Below, piece by piece: positions 58,125 to 64,000 of a DNA stretch of 64,000 nucleotides. The translations under genes were made by a program, and so were the position numbers. The stretch's first letter is position 1. The number at the start of each line of letters is the position of its first letter. The stretch is from Dermatemys mawii. Its lineage: Eukaryota; Chordata; Testudines; Dermatemydidae. The DNA lies in NCBI GenBank assembly GCA_007922305.1, contig ML677341.1:68776911-68840910 (forward strand), read 5' to 3'. The notes beneath the pieces were generated by a model. The model had not been told where the DNA came from and searched no databases. It saw only the letters and a list, made by a program, of their open reading frames with translations.

Positions 58125-58316
58125 TAGAGAGACAAGGTGGGTGTGGTAATATATTTTACTTGACCAACTTCTGTTGATGAGAGAGACAAGGTTTTGAGCA
58201 TACATAGGGGACCAAAGTTTATCTCCCTTGCCAACAGAAGTTTATCCAATAAAAGATATTACTTTACCCAATTTGTCTCTTTAATATCCTGGGACCTACA
58301 TGGCTACAACAATGCA
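58125..58316. repeat. Palindromic Penelope-like terminal-repeat copy
   Basis: Left arm AGAGAGACAAGGTGGGTGTG ... CCAACTTCTGTTG (58125-58176) is answered in inverse by CAACAGAAGTTTATCCAATA ... TTACCCAATTTGTCTCT (58233-58281), giving a long imperfect foldback with a 56-base centre. It continues with CTGGGACCTACATGGCTACA, the outer part of the same family. This is the same family as 34540 and 59915. Confidence 0.7.
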
Positions 58317-59424
58317 ATATAAAACACACTGTCATGTGTCAAAATAAACAAAGTAAATATCTGAAACTGTAATAAGTTCTCAAGTAGCATTTTTCTTTCT
58401 TTGCCCTATCTGTAAATTTGAATTATCAATGGACATATTTTCTCATCAGTTTATGTGTTACAGTGAAATCGACATTTACCAACGAATATCTAATCCTTCC
58501 ATGCCTCATCATATTGAACAATCCTCTACTGGGTTGATTTCCTTTTGGACACTTTTCCCATATGTCTTTGATAAGCATCTTTGCAGTCCCCCTCTGTAAC
58601 AGCTGAAGGAAAGACAGGAAGCAGAGCTACTAGGCATCCAAAGGACCTTGCTAAGTAAGTACCTCAGGTGATGGGGAGGCTGACATCACATAGTAACACA
58701 TGTGTTAGGGGTTCATCTCTGAAAAGGGGACTATTTAAAGGGAGGGATGAAGTTGCAAAAGACTGTGTGGACACTTATTTCATTTAAAACCAGGCTAACT
58801 TCACTTCAGCTTAAGACAATTACGAATCTAATTGATTTTTAAAAACTAATTTAAGTTAAACCTATACAACTTACTTTTCTATACAAGGTCTTATGGAAAG
58901 GTCTCATTGGACCAACTGATAACATTTACGTTCGGAAGATCCCATGAGAGCCGTAGGTTTCCAGAGTGAGGAACCCTGCTTTCCATAAGTGGGCAGTCCA
59001 AAGGAAACTCCACAAAGACAGCCTCACTTAATTTTCTATCTCCTACATAGGCTGCTCCACTGTAGGGAATGTGGGGCTGGACCACAGGACCAAGCTATTC
59101 GGAATAGCTGCTTCTTTTATATTACTAGTGTGTGATACATGACAAATAGGTTATTTCCAAAGCATCTGAGGTTCCCCGTGTTGCAAACAAATTCTGGTTT
59201 AAAAAAATTGATGGTAATTACAAGAATGGTAGCATTATTTACCAATCAGTAAGAATTAAAAAATAATAAATCCCTGAGTGTGTATTAGTTGTTTAACTCC
59301 TCCGCTCCGCTAGGAACTACTGGTACCTCTTTTTATTTTGATTTTATTGTTGGTTATGTTCTTCTAATCACCAGGGCTTAGCAAATGAATATTCTGTATT
59401 ACTAAAATGCTTTGGTTCCTCTTC
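58317..59424. other. No recognised gene
   Basis: Nothing recognised. Confidence 0.45.
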
Positions 59425-59535
59425 TCTGTTCTGTTCATTCTCTCTGGGGCACCTGGCACTGGCCACTGTTGGAAGACAGGATATTGGGCTAGATGGACCT
59501 TTGGTCTCACCCAGTATGGCCATTTTTATGTTCTC
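59425..59535 (+). mobile_element. CR1-type LINE 3' UTR fragment
   Basis: GGCACTGGCCACTGTTGGAA, AGGATATTGGGCTAGATGGA, CCTTTGGTCTCACCCAGTAT and GGCCATTTTTATGTTCT on the plus strand match the CR1 3' end of the 25.3- and 44.2-kb type; the best preserved of them. Confidence 0.78.
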
Positions 59536-59877
59536 TGCTTATACGATAATGTGAATTCAGATTCTAAGCATGTTTTCATGCCTCTAAATACAATGCTCAC
59601 TCTTCGTCTCTTTCAAGGCTTTGAAAAGGCCTCATTAGCATGCCCCTAATTTAGGAATAGCAAGAGTCGGGTTCTCTCATTAACACAAATGGCTTTGGGC
59701 AGTACTTAACTGCACATACACTGTCTCAGCTTCTGACAACATGATACTATAGTTATGGTTGACATAGCACTCCCATTTACAGTCATTTTTAACTTTAAAA
59801 TGAAAGGAGTCATTGGGATGAAACCTCTCATGCACTCTCAGCTCAGAAGCAAATATGTCTGTAAAGTTTGTATGCAG

Positions 59878-60335
59878 TGTTGTTGTAGCTATATCGGTCT
59901 CAGAGTTTTAGAGAGACAAGGTGGGTGAGCTAATCTCTCTCATTGGACCAACTTCTGTTGGTGAAAGAGAGACGCTTTCAAGCTCACACGAAGCTATTCT
60001 TCAGGTCTGGGAAATGTATTCAGGGTGTCACAGCTGAATACAAGGTGGAAAAAATGTTTACGGTAAGTAGTTAATACATATTTCAGGGGACCATTCAAAG
60101 TGAATTGGAAGGGGACACCCAAATACCTTTGGGAAATCTACTTCAATATGGAAATAAAACCCCCTTCAACCTCATACCCCTAGCTGTCACCTTCCAGCCC
60201 ACGCTGGAACCCATGCATACAGGGAATCATCAAACTATAATCCATATTGGTTGAGATCCTATCCTGAAAGAATTTTTTCCTGAACCGCCACCTCTGTCCT
60301 TTATTAGAGTTTATCCCTGAGGTCTTCTTCTCTAT
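59878..60335. mobile_element. Penelope-like fragment with terminal repeat and coding scrap
   Basis: TTGTTGTAGCTATATCGGTC and AGAGAGACAAGGTGGGTGAG mark the terminal repeat (59880-60080), which on the minus strand has a hammerhead-like core. After it, the plus strand around 60220-60300 translates to NYNPYWLRSYPE, resembling Penelope-like coding sequence, with stops. The repeat and coding parts are in opposite orientation to the ribozyme-like core. Assigned by family resemblance. Confidence 0.55.
59976..60004 (-). ncRNA. Hammerhead-ribozyme-like core
   Basis: On the minus strand CTGAAGA (59998-60004) and GAAA (59976-59979) flank an 18-base segment whose AGCT ends can pair, the order C-U-G-A-N-G-A, stem II, G-A-A-A of a hammerhead. 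Stems I and III and the cleavage site are not convincingly assigned. Penelope-like elements are known to carry such ribozymes. Degenerate relatives are at 4229-4250 and about 34598-34630. Confidence 0.4.
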
Positions 60336-60414
60336 CATCTCTAGTCATATGCTTGTAAAGTGATATATCAGTCCAAATAAATTTGACCCAGTTAAGCTGA
60401 TCAGAATAGGGGGC

Positions 60415-62297
60415 TGTGATGGGTTGAACCCCCGCCCCTCCATCTAGGATGCCGTTCTGATGTGCTGGGGTTTCATTGAGCCCGCCCATTTCACAGCCTG
60501 GGCTTTCTCACCCTGTTCATGCTGTGCCAGGCCCTCAAGGCTTTGCTAGCACACGCACACAGGTAAAGCTACTACCCAGCTGCAAACACAGACTGAAGTC
60601 AGCTCTGTGTGTGAATCTCAGCTTGGAGATTCACCTAGCACTCACGTGTACATCCCCTTTGGGGAGTTAACCAAAATAATATTGTCTTGCACTATGTAGA
60701 AAAATCTGCACAGCGCAAGCTCATAAAAACCGCCCTCTCCTTCAATGTGGAGAGAGATATGTACAACTTCTTGGCCCCCCAGTTATAAATTGCACAGCCT
60801 GGATTATGTTATATACAAGAAATAAGTCTATTAACAATTTAAGTGATTATAAGGGATAGCAAGCAGATCAAAGCAGATTACCTTAGTAAATAAACAAAAC
60901 CCACAAACTGTCCTTAACACCCTAGATAAGTACAAATTAGCAAATTCTCTCTCTCAGTGATAAACAGGCTGGAAGATTCTTAAGGTACAAGTTGTCTTGG
61001 CTTTCTCAGGTTTTCATACACCGGCTAAAAATCCTCTAGCCTGGGATCATCACTTCCCCCAGTTCAGTCTTTGTTCCTCAGGTGTTTCTGGGTGTGTTGT
61101 TGTAGGGAGAGTGAGATCACCCCGTAATGTCATTTTTCCACTTTTATATCTTCTCCTCGCTTTCTGGAAAGCTCTTTTGCTGTGACTGAGGTCAAATAGT
61201 TCCTATTGTGTAGTGATAAGTAAGAGGTTTCTATTGTACACAGTTCCTGGAGTAATCCTTGCACTTGTGTCCATTTCCTCAATAAGCCATTAACATTGTT
61301 TGGCCATTTTACTGTCATACCTGAAAGGCTGCTTGTGGGTGTTTTCAACCTCAGGATATGTTTCAGCAACACATACATAATCAAACTTCATAACTTCACA
61401 CACGATGATAGCACATATAATCCAATGAGACATTACTGTCTTGCACAGGAGTGGGCACACTATGGCCTGCAGGCCACATCCGGCCCTCAGGACTGTCCTG
61501 TCTGGCCCCTGAGCTCCCGACTGGGGAGGCTGCTCCCAGTCCCTCCCCTGCTGTTCCCCTTCCACACAGCCTCAGATCGCCGCCAGCGGTCCAGCCCTCT
61601 GCTCCTGGGCACTGCTGCACTGGCGTGGCTGGCTCCAGCGGGGCCTGAGCTCCTGCCGCTCTGAGAGGTGTGGTAAGGGGGTGGGGCTGTGAGCTCCAGC
61701 GGGCCATGCAGCCTCCAGACACGCTGCTCTGAGTGACATAGTAAGGGGGCCAGGGCCAGGGGGTTGGATAAGGGTCAGGGAGTCCCAGGGGCAGTCAGGG
61801 ACATGAAGTGGTTGGATGGGGCAGAGGTTCTGGGGCGGCGGTCAGGGGATGGGGAATGGGGGGTTTGAATAGGCGGAGGTGTTCTGACGGGGCAGTTGGG
61901 ATGGAGGGTTTCAGGAGCGGGTAGTTAGGAGACAAGGAGCAGGGAGGCTTAGATACGGGGTGGGGCCAAGGGGAGTAGTTAGGGGCAGGGGGTTTCTGGA
62001 GGGGGTGGTCAGGGAACAAGGAGCAGGCGGGGTTGGATGGGTTGGGGGTTCTGACAGGATCCAGTGGGGGGCAAGAAGTGGGTGGGGGTTGGATGGGGGC
62101 GGGGCTAGGTTGCTTGGGGAGGCACAGCCTTCCCTACCTGGCCCACCATACAATTTTGCAACCCTGATGTGGCCCTTGGGCCAACAATTTTGCCCATGCC
62201 TGGTCTAGCAGATCAGGACTTAGAATGACACCTCACAAGGCATACTTTGTACAAGACATATCCTAATTACGTAATAGTGGTGAATATTGGGGTGTCA
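60415..62297 (-). repeat. LTR split by a hAT
   Basis: On the minus strand it starts TGACACCCCAATATTCACC (62297) and ends GGTTCAACCCATCACA (60415), TG...CA. Without the nested hAT (61446-62202) and its duplication it is about 1.12 kb, nearly the length of the LTR at 35285-36400. The first 100 bases of both share an ATGC...TTGT(A/G)AGGT(A/G)TCATT block. TATAAAA is at 61142-61148 on the minus strand. No internal genes adjoin, so it is probably a solo LTR; no target duplication was found. Confidence 0.6.
61446..62202. mobile_element. Non-autonomous hAT element, 757 bp
   Basis: Left end CAGGAGTGGGCACACTATGG and inverted right end CAGGCATGGGCAAAATTGTT. GTCTTGCA (61438-61445) and GTCTAGCA (62203-62210) are a 7-of-8 target duplication. 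GC-rich interior with low-complexity GGGG tracts (61740-62110) and no transposase; long apparent frames here are composition artefacts. Inserted in the LTR. Confidence 0.88.
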
Positions 62298-62711
62298 GAG
62301 TATAACAGGGGCCAAAATTGACAACCCTGCTTTCTATCTGTCACTCTTCTCCCTCAGCCTCACAGAGGAGGTGGGCTCAGCTTTCAGTGCCTTGAGGGGC
62401 ATATAGTGTACAATGGTGACGTCTGTGAACCCCAAGGAGCTGGAAGGCTCTGGTAATGTACATCCAAACACTATGTAATCAGAAAGGGGCTTTTTCTGGG
62501 TTGAAAATGCATGGCAGAATAAGCAAAAGGATGATATTGCAGAACTGGCCTCACATTTTGCAAAATACCCGAAAACTGGGTCCCTTCCACTCACAAAAGT
62601 GGAGAAAAGACTCTAGTTCCTTCCCCATTTTTCATTAATTGCACGTGTTAAAAATCAGGCTTCATTGTGCTTCTGTTTTAGATCAGGCAAGAACCAGTCT
62701 GACCCCTTGTC
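62298..62711. other. No recognised gene
   Basis: Nothing recognised. Confidence 0.4.
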
Positions 62712-62800
62712 AGTTGCATTAATGTGAAAAATAAACCTTTTGGAAATTAAATCCTTGTCAGATAATTTCCAAAAGGGTTATTTTTCACAATAATGCAACT
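62712..62800. repeat. Near-perfect hairpin, 38-base arms
   Basis: AGTTGCATTAATGTGAAAAA ... TTTTGGAAATTA (62712-62749) pairs with TAATTTCCAAAAGG ... AATGCAACT (62763-62800) with only two mismatches by my count and a 13-base loop. It could be a tiny palindromic MITE or a microRNA-like precursor. No TA or other target duplication is evident. Confidence 0.85.
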
Positions 62801-63739
62801 TGAAAAGAGAAGAAAACTCTTAATGCTTTATGTTGCAAAGTGAAACTGCAAATTCTATCATTATTTTTTTATATATTTCTCTCCCTGGTTTCCAGATGCA
62901 AAGCAGGAACAAAATGTTTGCTATTTATGGACTGATTAAGCACATAGAATGTGGGTGTGGAAGTTAGTGATGTTTCAATTTTTCTCTTTGCCAGATGTCT
63001 AGAATTTAACAAAGCACCAGGCTCTGCGGGGGAGTTAATTTGCTCTAATCTCAGTATACATTTGGGTGTAAGGGGGTTGATTTTCCCCAGTTTTCTTTTT
63101 TATAATAACTGAAATAAGTTAATAGCCTTATTGTCTAAACTCCAAATCGTTTTGAATTCTTGAATTCACTATGAACCTGAGCAGTTCTGAGCGCCACTAG
63201 AGGGAGCTTATACTGCTGAGTACTTGAAATGTCAGCTTCTTTTCTCAAAGAGATCAGCGAAAGATAATCATACAAAACAGTAGAAATAAAAAATGCTTAT
63301 TATGTAACACAGTTTTTATCTTCACAGTAAATTTCTAATCTCCTTCCCGCCACCTAATAGCATCTGCTATTATACACTGAAGTAAATTAAAAAGAAAGTG
63401 TGCTTACTTTTTGCTAAAAGAAAAATACACGTGTTTTATCATTGCTTCTCCACCAACACCCCATAATCCTGGGCTTTCAAGGGATAGTTTTGGCCCTCAG
63501 CACTGAGCAGAGCTCCTATGTGCCTGTAGCAGCCAGTATGAGCAAGATTACCCAATGTCACTACACCTAGAAAAATCCAGCCTGTCCCCAGAACTCCATG
63601 TGCTGGGGCACAAAGCTGGCGGGAGGGGAAAAAAAGAAGCCTAGGAAATGTGTAAAATTTTCATGTGATTTTTTTTCTGATATGCCAGATGCAGGATGAC
63701 CTCATGATGTAATTAGTATCTGACTATAACTTTTCTTTT
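62801..63739. other. No recognised gene
   Basis: No gene found. Contains the CTCF-like motif at 63194. Confidence 0.45.
63194..63207 (+). promoter_or_regulatory. CTCF-like binding motif
   Basis: CCACTAGAGGGAGC matches the CTCF core CCASYAGRKGGCRS at 13 of 14 positions, in a GCGCCACTAGAGGGAGCT context. It lies in unique-looking DNA. Motif evidence only. Confidence 0.45.
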
Positions 63740-63930
63740 TCAACTGTCAACTCAAAATTTTCAAACTTGGCTGCCTAAAATGGGGAACCTACAAGGGTTA
63801 AACACCTAAATGAGTGGCCTGAGTTTCAGAGATGCTTCAATGAGAGCTGCAAATCCCCTTTTTATTTAGGTGCCTAAATATAAATTGAGCCACCATGTAG
63901 CCACCCATGTTTGAAAATCTGGCCTAGGCT
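63740..63930. repeat. Old MITE-like repeat
   Basis: Left part CAAAATTTTCAAACTTGGCT and right part GTTTGAAAATCTGGCC with GTGCCTAAATATAAATTGA and AAACACCTAAATGAGTGG in between; resembles the GCCAGATTTT family at 11707. Divergent. Confidence 0.4.
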
Positions 63931-64000
63931 CCTTTTAGCCACAGAGATATTTTTCTCCATTATTGCAATCAGACAGTACCTTTCCTTGTACCGATAACCA

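Noticed and set aside
61296..61722. Overlapping frames over 100 codons on both strands
   Set aside because: They are inside the GC-rich left part of a hAT and cross its border.
1..64000. CRISPR arrays, operons, bacterial regulatory sites
   Set aside because: The repeats and gene texture are vertebrate; no regularly spaced repeats exist.

Overview
The window looks like vertebrate, almost certainly turtle, nuclear DNA. It has no operon-like gene packing, is AT-rich, and is built mostly of dispersed repeats. The species-level hint comes from a tRNA-derived SINE of the cryptodiran-turtle (Cry / tortoise Pol III SINE) type, sitting among CR1 LINEs, Penelope-like elements, a DIRS tyrosine-recombinase retrotransposon and a very rich set of hAT and Harbinger DNA transposons. 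I recognise no host protein-coding exon and no host RNA gene. The window is probably intergenic or part of a very long intron.

Layout. 1-6 kb: tail of an unclassified transposon, a CR1 split by a 1.2-kb insertion that holds the SINE, a CR1 endonuclease fragment, and a Penelope-like element with a GIY-YIG domain. 6-17 kb: mostly unannotated DNA with a conserved-noncoding candidate (10.6-11.25 kb), small palindromic MITEs, two hAT-type insertions and a MIR SINE. 17.8-21.9 kb: a complete Harbinger element with matching terminal repeats and TAA target duplications. It carries an intact 445-codon transposase and, convergent to it, a decayed Myb/SANT partner gene. 25-30 kb: CR1 3' scraps and Harbinger-like MITEs. 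30.8-34.1 kb: a decayed DIRS element. 34.5-37 kb: Penelope-like, solo LTR and hAT insertions. 39.5-42.4 kb: nested MITEs, hATs and the 3' end of an L1. 47.6-48.1 kb: a second conserved-noncoding candidate. 49.3-51.7 kb: an unclassified transposon with a long but broken ORF. 51.8-53 kb: a LINE with an inverted 5' segment. 54-62.3 kb: MITEs, hATs, Penelope-like repeats and a second LTR split by a hAT. 62.7-63.2 kb: a near-perfect hairpin and a good CTCF-like motif.

How it fits together. The functional content is transposon biology. Nine hAT-type insertions could be delimited by terminal repeats plus 8-bp target duplications (perfect to decayed), and the nesting gives a relative insertion order. 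The Harbinger transposase is the only long element-encoded frame that reads cleanly. Its Myb/SANT partner, the unclassified transposon ORF, and the DIRS, L1, LINE and Penelope-like frames are all interrupted. All family names are from sequence recognition by eye; no search was run.
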